Assembly (NCBI RefSeq): GCF_020559915.1
Contig: NZ_JAJCLZ010000001.1
Coordinates: 62,001 to 126,000, forward strand
Direction: 5' to 3'
DNA from: Ruminococcus sp. 210702-SL.1.03
Lineage (GTDB): Bacteria > Bacillota > Clostridia > Oscillospirales > Ruminococcaceae
Length of the DNA stretch: 64,000 nt
The position numbers and the translations under genes were made by a program. Shown in pieces: positions 35,432 to 44,093 of this stretch. The notes beneath the pieces were generated by a model that was not told the DNA's origin, did not search any database, and was given only the letters and a program-made list of their open reading frames with translations. Numbering within the stretch: position 1 is the first letter of the stretch; every line of letters starts with the position of its first letter.

Positions 35432-36805
35432 CTACAATGATATGTGGAAAACGAGCAGCGCGATATTGAAGAACACAAGCGTGGTGGAAGCGTCCACTAT
35501 CGTGGAGATGAGCGGGGCTGCCATCAGCGCGGGGTCTAGGTGAACGGCTTTCGCCGCCATAGGGAGTATACAGCCGATAAGCTTCGACATGACTACCGCA
35601 GCGACTATCGCCAAACTTACGCAGAGCGCAAGGCGAAAAGAATCTGCCGAGGGGTCGTTGTAATACTGGATGTAGATTCGCACAAAGTTTACCGAGGCGA
35701 GTATGGCGCTAACGATAAGCGAGATGCGGAACTCTTTGAACACTACTTTAAAGAAATCGCGAAGCTGTATCTCGCCCAGGCTCATGCCGCGGATTATCAT
35801 GGTAGAGGTCTGCGAGCCGCAGTTACCGCCTGTGCCCGTGAGGGTGGGTATAGAAGCGACGAGCAGCGGGATAGCCGCGAAAGCCGCTTCGTAATGATTG
35901 ATTATAACGCTGGAGATAGTCGAGGAAAGCATCAGCACGAGCAGCCAGACTATACGGTTTTTCGCGTGGGTGAAAACGGAAGTCTTGAAATAGCTCTCTT
36001 CACTGGGCTGGATAGCCGCCATGTGCGCGAAGTCCTCGGTAGCCTCTTCCTGAACAACGTCCATAGCGTCATCAAACGTAACGATACCGACTATGCGGTG
36101 CTCGTTATCGACAACTGGGAGGGCTACGAAGTCGTACTTGGCGAACTTATTTGCAACGTCCTCCTGATCCTCGGTGGTTTCTACCGTGATGACATTGGTA
36201 TCCATAATATCGCCGACAAGCTCGTCATCATCCGCCGTGAGGAGGTCAAGAATAGAGAGAACGCCTATCAGCTTGCGGTGCATAGAAGTTACATAAATGG
36301 TATAAACAGTTTCCTTAGCCATACCCAGACTGCGTATCTTATCCAGCGTTTCTTTCACCGTGCTGTCTTTTTTCATATAGATATACTCGGTGGTCATTAT
36401 CGAGCCGGCGCTATCTTCGGGGTATTTCAAGATCATGTTTATCATGCGGCGCGATTGAGGGTCGGAGGCGCGGAGTATACGCGCAACGGCGTTCGCGGGC
36501 ATTTCTTCGATAAGGTCAACTGTATCGTCGATAAAGAGATTGTCGATAACTTCCTGAAGCTCGGTATCGGTGAAAGAGTTTATCAGCAGCTCTTTCATAT
36601 CGGAATCCATATAGGTGAAAACCTCAGCCGCCATATCCTTCGGCAGCAATCGGAAAAGCAGCGAAATATCGCGCGCATCGACTTCCTGATTATCGTGAAA
36701 GCCCTGAATGAGGTCGGCAATATCCGCCTCATTCAGCTGCGTGAAAAGCTCTTTTACCTTTTTAAAATCGCGGTTTTCGACTGCTTCACGAACGGTTTCG
36801 TACAC
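35432..36805 (-). CDS. mgtE: Magnesium transporter MgtE
   Basis: The 457-residue protein has the MgtE layout: an N-domain of helical repeats (about 1-125), two CBS domains (about 130-255, from DSAGSIMTTEYIYM) and a five-helix membrane domain with the pore signature TLTGTGGNCGSQTSTM. It imports Mg2+ and is gated closed when Mg2+ binds the cytoplasmic domains. It is the third gene of the DUF4317-ybaK-mgtE operon, 36 bases after ybaK. I saw no magnesium riboswitch ahead of it. Confidence 0.95.
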   Translation of the reverse strand: MYETVREAVENRDFKKVKELFTQLNEADIADLIQGFHDNQEVDARDISLLFRLLPKDMAAEVFTYMDSDMKELLINSFTDTELQEVIDNLFIDDTVDLIEEMPANAVARILRASDPQSRRMINMILKYPEDSAGSIMTTEYIYMKKDSTVKETLDKIRSLGMAKETVYTIYVTSMHRKLIGVLSILDLLTADDDELVGDIMDTNVITVETTEDQEDVANKFAKYDFVALPVVDNEHRIVGIVTFDDAMDVVQEEATEDFAHMAAIQPSEESYFKTSVFTHAKNRIVWLLVLMLSSTISSVIINHYEAAFAAIPLLVASIPTLTGTGGNCGSQTSTMIIRGMSLGEIQLRDFFKVVFKEFRISLIVSAILASVNFVRIYIQYYNDPSADSFRLALCVSLAIVAAVVMSKLIGCILPMAAKAVHLDPALMAAPLISTIVDASTTLVFFNIALLVFHISL

Positions 36806-36841
36806 AGTTTTCGACCCCCTTTCACGAGATAAGCGGCTGCG

Positions 36842-37318
36842 TTAGACTATAATATCGCAGTCGGAAATGGGTATCAGCGAGAAAAGGTCTTTCGGGGCGA
36901 CTTCGACCTGAAAGCCTACCTTTCCGCCGCTGAAAAATATAGTATCAAAGTTCGCCGCCGTACTGTGGATAACGGTCGGGAACTGTTTTTTCATGCCGAT
37001 GGGCGAGCATCCGCCGTGGATATAGCCTGTGAGCGGAAGCAGGTCTTTAGCTTTCAGCATAGAAACTGCCTTTTCGCCGACCGCTTTTGCCGCCTTTTTG
37101 AGGTCAAGCTCTTCAGCAACGGGTATCATAAAAACGTAGTGCGCACCGGACTTTGCGACGGTAACGAGCGTTTTGAAAACGCGTTCCTGCGGCTGGCCGA
37201 GCAGCGCGGCGACCTCTGTGCCTACGGTGCAGGTGTCGTCGTAGGTGTACTCGTTATAGTTTATCTTTGCGGCGTCGAGCACGCGCATGACGTTAGTTTT
37301 AACTTGCTTTTTTGCCAT
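36842..37318 (-). CDS. ybaK: Cys-tRNA(Pro)/Cys-tRNA(Cys) deacylase, YbaK/EbsC family
   Basis: YbaK hydrolyses cysteine mischarged onto tRNA-Pro. The 158-residue length equals that of Haemophilus YbaK, and the sequence carries the family's AKKQVKTNVMRVLDAAKI start. The catalytic lysine region is VFKTLVTVAKSG, followed by TGYIHGGCSPIGMKKQFPT. ATG 37318 is chosen: AGGAG lies about 10 bases upstream, and the longer reading frame to 37384 would overlap the previous gene with a non-homologous Arg-rich stretch. The gene starts 5 bases after DUF4317. Confidence 0.92.
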   Translation of the reverse strand: MAKKQVKTNVMRVLDAAKINYNEYTYDDTCTVGTEVAALLGQPQERVFKTLVTVAKSGAHYVFMIPVAEELDLKKAAKAVGEKAVSMLKAKDLLPLTGYIHGGCSPIGMKKQFPTVIHSTAANFDTIFFSGGKVGFQVEVAPKDLFSLIPISDCDIIV

Positions 37319-37323
37319 AAATA

Positions 37324-38445
37324 TCAAACTCCTGCAGGCATACCGTTTACGCTGACGTCGCCGTCGAGCGCGATAACTAGGCATTTTCTGCCGCCGATGT
37401 TCTGGGTCTGCACCTTATCTACGCTGTCTTTGCCGATGTTGACGGTAATGCCCTCAAACTCGACAGTAGTCTTGCGGTCAATAAGATTTACGGCGGTAAG
37501 CGGCTTATTATCGGTAGCCGATTCAAAAACTTTCGGGATATTCTCAAGCTTATCCTGCGAAACGCCAGCTTCCCACATTATGGAAGAGAGCTTATTGGCG
37601 TCCACCTGCGCAGGCTCAGTTTCGTGGGTGTACGAATCGACGAACTCGCAGATCTTATCGTTCACGGCGGTTATCAGCGAGTAATCAAGCTCATCGCCCG
37701 CGACGTTTTCAAGTATGCGCTGGAACATCTCCTTTTCGGAATTCGCCGTCATAAGGAATTCACAGCCGAGAAAGCTTTCAATGAACGAAATATTTGGCTT
37801 TTTGAACGTTTTGGTGTAGTACATCACCGAGTTTATATCGGGCGCGCGGTCGGAAAATACGGGGTAGAGGAAGCCGTCAGTCGGCATACCAACTATGCGG
37901 TCGCTGGTCGGCTTTTTCTCTATCTTCTGATTTTCGTCGCTGAATATCAGTCCGTCGATGCGAATATCCACGGGGCAGACGGCGGTTATCAGAAAGTTAT
38001 AATCCAGCTCGGCGTCGTCCTCGAGATCGTCGTTGCGGTTCTTTTTGAGCACCGAATATGTACAATGCGCCGTGAAAACAGCGAACGTAGAAATATACTC
38101 TACCTTTTCGGCGATACGGCGGATAAACTGCTCGTTCAGCTCATCGTCAAGCAGCTTACTGTCCAATAATTTGTACAGAAAAGTCTGCGCGCCGTCCTCT
38201 GCGTACTGGTCTTTAGGAAAAGCATACTCGCGAAGATTTTTGCCCAGAGTGCCCGACAGCGTTTTTTTGAGATTTATCATTATCAGCTCGGCTTCGTCGG
38301 AAGGCATTATATTATAAAGTTGGGCATCTTTGTAAACAATATTTTTTTCAGCGTCGATATAAGCGGTAAGCACCTTGCCTACCGTAAAAAAGCCGCAGTC
38401 GTCAGAAAAGTTCTTTTTTATTTCAGCAATTTCCTTTTTATTCAT
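37324..38445 (-). CDS. DUF4317 family protein, function unknown
   Basis: The 373-residue soluble protein begins NKKEIAEIKKNFSDDCGFFT and continues with GKVLTAYIDAEKNIVY, which I recall as the DUF4317 family of Firmicutes. No signal peptide, membrane segment or catalytic motif is visible. It is first in an operon with ybaK and mgtE and is driven by the promoter at 38512-38540. The function is unknown, and the neighbours do not point to one process. Confidence 0.8.
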   Translation of the reverse strand: MNKKEIAEIKKNFSDDCGFFTVGKVLTAYIDAEKNIVYKDAQLYNIMPSDEAELIMINLKKTLSGTLGKNLREYAFPKDQYAEDGAQTFLYKLLDSKLLDDELNEQFIRRIAEKVEYISTFAVFTAHCTYSVLKKNRNDDLEDDAELDYNFLITAVCPVDIRIDGLIFSDENQKIEKKPTSDRIVGMPTDGFLYPVFSDRAPDINSVMYYTKTFKKPNISFIESFLGCEFLMTANSEKEMFQRILENVAGDELDYSLITAVNDKICEFVDSYTHETEPAQVDANKLSSIMWEAGVSQDKLENIPKVFESATDNKPLTAVNLIDRKTTVEFEGITVNIGKDSVDKVQTQNIGGRKCLVIALDGDVSVNGMPAGV

Positions 38446-38511
38446 TTAAACGGCTCACCTCTTGTATATTATACGCGGGGCGCATGGATCTGCGCCTACA
38501 CTCTACATTCT

Positions 38512-38540
38512 ATTATATCACTTTTTCATATTTTTTTCAA
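38512..38540 (-). promoter_or_regulatory. Sigma-A promoter of the DUF4317-ybaK-mgtE operon
   Basis: On the minus strand TTGAAA (38535-38540), 17 bases, TATAAT (38512-38517). Confidence 0.75.
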
Positions 38541-38577
38541 GTGAAATATAAAATTTTTCGTTTAATTTACAAGGAGT

Positions 38578-38610
38578 ATAAAAAAGCGGACCGCCTTTTA
38601 GAGCGATCCG
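38578..38610 (-). terminator. Terminator of the carboxyltransferase operon
   Basis: A 9-bp stem with one G-T pair on the minus strand (GCGGATCGC / GCGGTCCGC) is followed by a five-T run. Confidence 0.83.
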
Positions 38611-38625
38611 CAGGATAATATGCTG

Positions 38626-40023
38626 TTATACGGGGTGAACCTTGTTCTCCGCGTCGGCATGAGCGCCGTCTACGCCGTACTTTTTGTTGCGGCGCTGCTC
38701 GAAGAACTTGGGAGCTACCTTCGGGAACATTGCGTAAGTGAGCACATCCTCTTCCTGCTCAGTCCACTCTGCGCACTCCTGCTTGAGTTTATCAAGCTCA
38801 GGCTCGAGAAGGTCGGCGGGGCGGCAGGTTATAGGCTCTTCGCCCTTGAGTATCATCTTCTGGAATTCGGGGTCGATAGGCTCGGGGGTCTTGCCGTACT
38901 CGCCCTTTACGATACCCTTAAATTCCTTGGTAACAGTCTTGTATCTTTCGCCTGTGATGACGTTGAAAACAGCCTGTGTGCCAACGATCTGCGAAGAAGG
39001 TGTAACCAGCGGGGGCGAACCTGCGTCTGCACGAACGCGCGGAACTTCTGCCAGAACCTCGTTGAGCTGGTCTTCCTTGCCTGCCTGCTTGAGCTGCGAG
39101 AGCAGGTTTGAAAGCATTCCGCCGGGAACCTGATAGATCAGTGCATTCGCGTCGGTAGCGAGCATCTTGGGGTCGAGCAGACCGTTATCAATGTATTTTT
39201 TACGCAGCTTCATGAAATACTCTCTGATCTCGCCGAGTTTCACGAGGTCAAGACCGGTATCGTACTCGGTGCCCCGGAAAGCGGCAACTACCGACTCGGT
39301 AGGAGCGTGAGAAGTACCCAGAGCAAGGGGCGACATTGCGGTATCTACCACGTCAACGCCTGCCTCGGCAGCCTTCATGATGCACATGGAAGCCAGACCT
39401 GTGGTGTAGTGAGTGTGAAGCTGTATCGGGATCTTGACTGCCTTTTTCAGCTCGGAAACGAGAGCGCCCGCCTCGTAAGGAGTGAGCAGCGCAGCCATAT
39501 CCTTTATACAGATGGAGTCAGCGCCGAGCGACTCGATCTGCTTAGCATAATTTACATAATATTCGTGAGTAAAAACATCGCCGGTGGTGTATGACATAGC
39601 GATCTGGGCGTGGCCGCCCTCTTTCTTAGCCGCCTTAACAGCAGTTTCGAGATTGCGAATATCGTTCAGCGCGTCGAAGATACGGATAATGTCGATACCG
39701 TTCGCGATAGATTTCTGTACGAAATACTCAACGCAGTCGTCAGCATAGTGGCGGTAGCCGAGCATATTCTGACCGCGGAAGAGCATCTGAAGCTTAGTAT
39801 TCGGCATTTCGCGTCTGATAACTCTCAGGCGCTCCCAAGGGTCTTCGTTAAGGAAGCGGATACAAGCGTCGAAAGTAGCGCCGCCCCAAACTTCTGCCGA
39901 GTAATAGCCGATCTTGTCCATTTCAGACATTATAGGGAGCATTTCGTCTAGCGACATTCTGGTAGCTATAAGCGACTGATGAGCGTCACGAAGGACGGTT
40001 TCTGTGATTTTAAGCTTTCCCAT
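38626..40023 (-). CDS. oadA: Oxaloacetate decarboxylase alpha / transcarboxylase 5S-type carboxyltransferase
   Basis: The 465-residue protein is the pyruvate/oxaloacetate carboxyltransferase: a TIM barrel with metal-binding ETVLRDAHQSLIATRM and LHTHYTTGLASM, and the conserved DTAMSPLALGTSHAPTE. The post-barrel domain (about 310-450) is present, but the biotin domain found at the end of many OadA proteins is absent. It is encoded separately just upstream (40069-40431). It moves CO2 between biotin and pyruvate/oxaloacetate. With the acyl-CoA-type carboxyltransferase of the same operon it resembles the 5S subunit of transcarboxylase. The last 15 residues are His/Asp-rich. Confidence 0.9.
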   Translation of the reverse strand: MGKLKITETVLRDAHQSLIATRMSLDEMLPIMSEMDKIGYYSAEVWGGATFDACIRFLNEDPWERLRVIRREMPNTKLQMLFRGQNMLGYRHYADDCVEYFVQKSIANGIDIIRIFDALNDIRNLETAVKAAKKEGGHAQIAMSYTTGDVFTHEYYVNYAKQIESLGADSICIKDMAALLTPYEAGALVSELKKAVKIPIQLHTHYTTGLASMCIMKAAEAGVDVVDTAMSPLALGTSHAPTESVVAAFRGTEYDTGLDLVKLGEIREYFMKLRKKYIDNGLLDPKMLATDANALIYQVPGGMLSNLLSQLKQAGKEDQLNEVLAEVPRVRADAGSPPLVTPSSQIVGTQAVFNVITGERYKTVTKEFKGIVKGEYGKTPEPIDPEFQKMILKGEEPITCRPADLLEPELDKLKQECAEWTEQEEDVLTYAMFPKVAPKFFEQRRNKKYGVDGAHADAENKVHPV

Positions 40024-40068
40024 TTATATCAATCCTTTCAAGCAAAATAGTGTTTCAGCAGAGTTTTA

Positions 40069-40431
40069 TCAGCCGATAACGCAGATAAGGGTGCCTGTTT
40101 CTACGGCTGCGCCCTTAGTGGTATTTACGCTGAGTACCTTGCCTGCGCAGGGGGAAGAAATATCGTTTTCCATCTTCATAGCCTCGAGAACTGCGAGAGC
40201 CTGTCCTGCTTCAACTGTATCGCCTACTGCGACCTTTACTTCAAGGATAGTGCCGGGCATAGGAGCGTTAACTTTGGTACCGTCTGCAACGGGAGCTACC
40301 GCGGGTGCGGGTGCAGGTGCTGCTGCGGGAGCGGGTGCTGCTGCAGCGGGCGCGGTTGCTGCGCCGCCGTCGAGCTCTTCAACTGCTACGTCGTATGCCT
40401 TGCCGTTTACTGTGATATTATATCTTTTCAT
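40069..40431 (-). CDS. Biotin carboxyl carrier protein
   Basis: The 120-residue protein has a short N-terminal strand region (KRYNITVNGKAYDV), an Ala/Pro-rich flexible linker (about 24-48) and a biotinyl domain (about 52-120). The biotin-accepting lysine is Lys86 in EAMKMEN. The layout matches the 1.3S subunit of transcarboxylase and the gamma-type carrier of sodium-pump decarboxylases. It sits between the two carboxyltransferase genes it is expected to shuttle CO2 between. Confidence 0.93.
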   Translation of the reverse strand: MKRYNITVNGKAYDVAVEELDGGAATAPAAAAPAPAAAPAPAPAVAPVADGTKVNAPMPGTILEVKVAVGDTVEAGQALAVLEAMKMENDISSPCAGKVLSVNTTKGAAVETGTLICVIG

Positions 40432-40470
40432 TTTAAATTACCACCATTCTTTAATTTATGCCAGCGCAGA

Positions 40471-41853
40471 TCAGAGCTGGATATTGCTGTGCTTCTTAGG
40501 CAGACGAGAAATTCTCTTGCCAGCGAGCACTTCTATCGAGTCGATAAGAACGTTTCTGAGAGCGTTTGCGGGAATAACTCCGTCAATGCAGCCCTTTGCG
40601 GCAGCCTTTACGGCGCTGCCCTCTTCGGTGCAGTACTTAGCGGCAAGCTCGGCTCTCTTAGCCTTTACGTCCTCAGCCCCCTTGAGCTCATCGTGATAGA
40701 AGAACTCGGCAGCGGTGAGAGGAGAAAGCGCTGTGATAACTGCGTCCTCGCAAGCGTAGCTGAGGTCGGCGTTAGCGCCCTTGCCTGCCAGCGCGATGAA
40801 TGCGGGGCCGTAAGCCTTGCCTGTAACAACAGAGATCTTTATAGTAGTAGCCTCGGCGTAAGCGTGAACCAGCTTAGTCATAGACTTAACTGCGCCCGCA
40901 GCTTCGGTATCGGTATCGCCCGCGAAGCCTTCGGTATCAACGAGAGTGATAACGGGAACGGCGAACGAATCGCAGAATCTTACGAAGCGCGCGATTTTGG
41001 TGCAGTCGTCGGCGTTGATCTTATCTGCGGTCTTATTTACGGCAACTGCGCCAACGGTAGCGCCGCCGAGAGTAGCGAGAGCAGTGTAGGAAGCCTTGCC
41101 GAAATCAGCGTAAAGCTCCTTAACGCTGCCGCCGTCGAAAACAGCCTCAGCCTGCGCAGCGGCATCTTTGCCTGCCGCTGCGGTGGGCATATCAAATTCA
41201 TACATAGGTACGGGCGAGATATTGTTCTGCGGAAGTCTTACGAGAAGCTCCTTAGCAGCCTCTACCGCGTCCTTATCGGTATCTGCAAGAATAGCAGCCG
41301 TGCCGTTTTTAACGGCGTTTTCGGAAGAAGACTTTACGCCTGCGTTAGGCGCACAGTAAAGTTCTGCGTCCTTAGCGATTATAGTAAAGTCAGCGGACTC
41401 AGCGAGCATTGCCGAAGTACCGGAACAAACGCCTGCAACTACCGCTACCTGGGGAACTACTCCCGAAAGATTGGACATCCACATGAGCAGCTCGCCGTAA
41501 GCCGCGAGAGCCTCGCAGCCATCGTTAAGATCTGCGCCGCAGGAATCATAGATACCTACCACGGGAACGCCCGTTTTTGCCGCAAGGTCATACACCTTTG
41601 CGATCTTATCAGCCTGCATTTTGTTGAGAGCGCCCTTATTTACGGAAACGTCCTGCGAAAATGCGTAGCATGGATTACCTTCAACATATCCGAATGCGGT
41701 CACTGCGCCGCAAAGTCCTTTGCCCGAAGCAGCGTATGCGTCAAGCTCGGTAAACTTCCCTTCGTCAAAAAGATATGTCAGCCTTGTTTTTGCAGCGCTG
41801 GCAGCGTTTGCGGCAGCCTTGAGCTCTGCAAGATTGGACATAGTTTCAGCCAT
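40471..41853 (-). CDS. Acyl-CoA carboxyltransferase-type subunit (MmdA/PccB/12S-like)
   Basis: The 460-residue protein has the paired crotonase-like domains of biotin-dependent acyl-CoA carboxyltransferases. VVAGVCSGTSAMLAESADF forms the first oxyanion-hole region and VTGKAYGPAFIALAGKG the second, with FVRFCDSFAVPVITLVDTEGF between. It is some 50 residues shorter than MmdA/PccB and fairly divergent, so the acyl-CoA substrate is uncertain. ATG 41853 has AGGAGG 8 bases upstream; the reading frame extends to 41988 but into the promoter. It is first in the operon with biotin carrier and oadA. No biotin carboxylase or membrane decarboxylase is nearby. Confidence 0.85.
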   Translation of the reverse strand: MAETMSNLAELKAAANAASAAKTRLTYLFDEGKFTELDAYAASGKGLCGAVTAFGYVEGNPCYAFSQDVSVNKGALNKMQADKIAKVYDLAAKTGVPVVGIYDSCGADLNDGCEALAAYGELLMWMSNLSGVVPQVAVVAGVCSGTSAMLAESADFTIIAKDAELYCAPNAGVKSSSENAVKNGTAAILADTDKDAVEAAKELLVRLPQNNISPVPMYEFDMPTAAAGKDAAAQAEAVFDGGSVKELYADFGKASYTALATLGGATVGAVAVNKTADKINADDCTKIARFVRFCDSFAVPVITLVDTEGFAGDTDTEAAGAVKSMTKLVHAYAEATTIKISVVTGKAYGPAFIALAGKGANADLSYACEDAVITALSPLTAAEFFYHDELKGAEDVKAKRAELAAKYCTEEGSAVKAAAKGCIDGVIPANALRNVLIDSIEVLAGKRISRLPKKHSNIQL

Positions 41854-41871
41854 ACCATTTCCTCCTATCAA

Positions 41872-41917
41872 GAAAAAATAAGGCAGCTCCGCAAAGCCGC
41901 GCGGCGCGCGGACTGCC
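41872..41917 (-). promoter_or_regulatory. Terminator-like hairpin in the leader of the carboxyltransferase operon (possible attenuator)
   Basis: On the minus strand a GGCAG/CTGCC and CCGC/GCGG stem is followed by TTATTTTTT. It lies after the promoter (41960-41988) and immediately before the ribosome site. It looks like an intrinsic terminator inside the 5' leader. Its plus-strand arm is also a copy of the TAAGGCARNNCCGC repeat, so it may come from a mobile element. Confidence 0.5.
41879..41892 (+). repeat. TAAGGCARNNCCGC repeat, copy before the carboxyltransferase gene
   Basis: TAAGGCAGCTCCGC forms one arm of the leader hairpin and matches the MITE-like element ends and the copies at 18884 and 32995. 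Confidence 0.45.
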
Positions 41918-41959
41918 CTGCTGCACACCTCGGGAAAAGGCGCGCAGCTACATATATTT

Positions 41960-41988
41960 ATTATAATATATTCCACCGATTTTATCAA
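41960..41988 (-). promoter_or_regulatory. Sigma-A promoter of the carboxyltransferase operon
   Basis: On the minus strand TTGATA (41983-41988), 17 bases, TATAAT (41960-41965); leader about 100 nt. Confidence 0.75.
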
Positions 41989-42070
41989 GTGGAAAACGAA
42001 GATTACAAATATCTTTTACGTTTACATTCATGATTTTTAACATTTCATCTACATTTCAGCCCGCACGGAC

Positions 42071-42811
42071 TTACTTTTTTGAGATGACGTTTCTCAGCGC
42101 GCGCAGCTCTTCGGGCTTGAGGTCGCGCCATGTGCCGGGCTTTAGCATACCGAGCTTTATCGGGCCTACGGCGGTGCGTTTAAGGCGGGCTACTTCAAGC
42201 CCTACCGCTTCGCACATCTTGCGTATCTGGCGGTTTCTGCCCTCGGAGATAGTCATTTGCAGCACTGTTCTGCCCGGCTGTTTATCGAGCACGAGCACGG
42301 TGCATGGCAGGGTCTTTCTGCCGTCGATAACTACGCCCTCAGAGAGCTTTACGAGCACCTCGTCGTCAACATCGGGGCGGACGGTAACGCGGTAGGTCTT
42401 TGTGACATGCTTCGAGGGGTGCATTATCTCGTTGGCGAAGTTGCCATCGTTTGTAAAAAGCAGCAGTCCCTCGGAATTTTTATCAAGTCTGCCGATAGGG
42501 TAAACGCGTGCGTCAACGCCGTCGAGCAGTTCGGTAACGCACTTGCGGTCAAGCTCGTCGCTCATGGTGGTAACGTAGCCGCGGGGCTTATTGAGCATTA
42601 TGTAGCGGTAGGTCTTTTTGCGCTCGAAAACAACGCGCTCGCCGTCTATGCTCACGATGTCCTTGATCGGGTCAGCCTTATCACCGACCTTGCAGGGGCG
42701 GCCGTTGATCTTCACTCTGCCCTGCGCGATAAGCTCCTCAGCCTTCCTGCGCGAGCAAATGCCGCTGTCTGCGATTATTTTCTGCAATCTTACTTTTTCC
42801 AATTTACACAC
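42071..42811 (-). CDS. rluB: 23S rRNA pseudouridine synthase (RluB/RsuA family)
   Basis: The 246-residue protein has an N-terminal S4 RNA-binding domain (VRLQKIIADSGICSRRKAEE, about 7-60) and the RsuA-type catalytic domain. The active-site aspartate is in IGRLDKNSEGLLLFTNDG, and the C-terminal motif GRNRQIRKMCEAVG is intact. It isomerises a uridine in 23S rRNA (RluB) or a related target. The start is non-ATG: GTG at 42811 or TTG at 42802 (LEKVRLQKI), the latter better spaced from AAAGGA. It is the last gene of the scpAB operon. Confidence 0.9.
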   Translation of the reverse strand: MCKLEKVRLQKIIADSGICSRRKAEELIAQGRVKINGRPCKVGDKADPIKDIVSIDGERVVFERKKTYRYIMLNKPRGYVTTMSDELDRKCVTELLDGVDARVYPIGRLDKNSEGLLLFTNDGNFANEIMHPSKHVTKTYRVTVRPDVDDEVLVKLSEGVVIDGRKTLPCTVLVLDKQPGRTVLQMTISEGRNRQIRKMCEAVGLEVARLKRTAVGPIKLGMLKPGTWRDLKPEELRALRNVISKK

Positions 42812-42866
42812 TTATCCTTTCGCAAGGCGCAAATATGTAACGGGCAAAGCCCGCCGCCTTGTCAGT

Positions 42867-44015
42867 TTAATCAAGCAGCTTTTCCAGCTCGCAAAAGAAG
42901 CCGTGCCAGCCGTTATCTTCTTTATCGCTCGGCGCTTGCGCAACGTCCTCGCCGGCGGTTATCGGCTCGCGCGCTATCTCACGGCCGCCGATGTAAAAGA
43001 CCGCTTCGCCGACCTTTTCGCCGCATTTCACAGGCGCAAAGGCGAACTTTTTCACGCGGTATTCGCACCTGACTTTATCAGCCGCAGTATCGGGCAGAGC
43101 CATGCTTACTTGACGGCACGCCGCGGAAAATTCATCAGCCGTACCGCCCGCCGCCTTAACGGTGAAAAGCTTGCCCGAGCCTTTGAGCACGCAGGTCTGC
43201 ATCTGCGCAAAAGCGGAATCGTACAGCGCGGAATGGTCGCGCCAATCATCAGGATCGTTGAGGGTAACGCAGATCAGCCGTGCGCCGTTGCGTTCACAGG
43301 CGGAAACAAAGCAACGCCGCGCCTTATCGGTAAAACCGGTCTTCACGCCGATAACGCCCTCGCATCTGCCGAGAAGCTTGTTTGAATTGGTGAGCCAGCG
43401 CAGTTCGGGCGGGTCGCCGAACTCGAGCTTGATGTATTTCTGCGAGCAGATAGCTGCGAAATCCTCATTTTCAAGCGCTGCAGCGGCAAGCTTCGCCATA
43501 TCGCGCGCGGTAGAAAAATGCTCTTCGGTATCGTCGTCCAGACCCGAGGGAGTAACGAAATGCGTATCGCGCAAGCCCATCTGCTCGGCGCGGCGGTTCA
43601 TCTCGTCCACGAAATTTTCGATACTGCCCATACAACGCACGGCGGCGGCGTTTGCGGCATCGTTACCGCTCGGCAGAAGCATACCGCAGACCAGCCCGCG
43701 CATGGTGACTTTATCGCCCTCGCGCAGACCCATCGAAGAACCCTCGGTCTTTATAGCCTCTGGGTCAACGGTGAACTGCTCGTCCAAATTGCCGCTTTCG
43801 AGCGCTATAAGAGCCGACATTATTTTAGTCGTGCTCGCCATCGGCAGGCGGGTATCGGCGTTTTTTTCGTAGAGAAATTCGCCGCTGACGGGGTCGTAGA
43901 CCACCGCCGCCTTTGCCGAGCAGCCTCCTACCGCCCCAGCCGTGATCTGCTGCGCCGACATCACCGCCAACATACAGCTCATCACAAAAAAAACTATTCT
44001 GCGTAACATTTTCAT
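42867..44015 (-). CDS. D-alanyl-D-alanine carboxypeptidase (DacF-type, penicillin-binding protein)
   Basis: The 382-residue protein has a signal peptide (about 1-28) and the three active-site motifs of the S11 family: Ser61-Thr-Thr-Lys64, Ser116-Gly-Asn and Lys226-Thr-Gly. A C-terminal PBP5-like domain follows. The protein trims the terminal D-Ala of peptidoglycan stem peptides outside the membrane. It lies next to gerW and DUF2953, as dacF-type genes do in many Clostridia, where a role in spore cortex is common. A GC-rich intercistronic hairpin (42824-42860) separates it from rluB. Confidence 0.93.
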   Translation of the reverse strand: MKMLRRIVFFVMSCMLAVMSAQQITAGAVGGCSAKAAVVYDPVSGEFLYEKNADTRLPMASTTKIMSALIALESGNLDEQFTVDPEAIKTEGSSMGLREGDKVTMRGLVCGMLLPSGNDAANAAAVRCMGSIENFVDEMNRRAEQMGLRDTHFVTPSGLDDDTEEHFSTARDMAKLAAAALENEDFAAICSQKYIKLEFGDPPELRWLTNSNKLLGRCEGVIGVKTGFTDKARRCFVSACERNGARLICVTLNDPDDWRDHSALYDSAFAQMQTCVLKGSGKLFTVKAAGGTADEFSAACRQVSMALPDTAADKVRCEYRVKKFAFAPVKCGEKVGEAVFYIGGREIAREPITAGEDVAQAPSDKEDNGWHGFFCELEKLLD

Positions 44016-44093
44016 TGCCCTGCACTTCCCTTTCGTTTTATGCGATTAGGGTATGCGGCGGCGCGAAAAAAATACGCGTTTTTGACTTGGAAA

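Noticed and set aside
35540..36832. 430-codon plus-strand frame over mgtE
   Set aside because: mgtE is unambiguous on the minus strand. The shadow frame starts inside it without a ribosome site and has no family features.
36806..36841. Magnesium riboswitch before mgtE
   Set aside because: The gap to ybaK is only 36 bases, and the leader before DUF4317 (38446-38511) is too short for a known magnesium-sensing RNA.
40489..42033. 514-codon plus-strand frame over the carboxyltransferase gene
   Set aside because: It is antisense to a well-supported enzyme gene, spans its promoter, and has a Cys/Ser/Asn-rich composition without a domain.
42824..42860. AAGGCG/CGCCTT hairpin with an inner CGGGC/GCCCG between dac and rluB as a terminator
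   Set aside because: There is a good stem but no T-run on either strand, and rluB follows in the same operon. It is more likely an intercistronic RNA structure.
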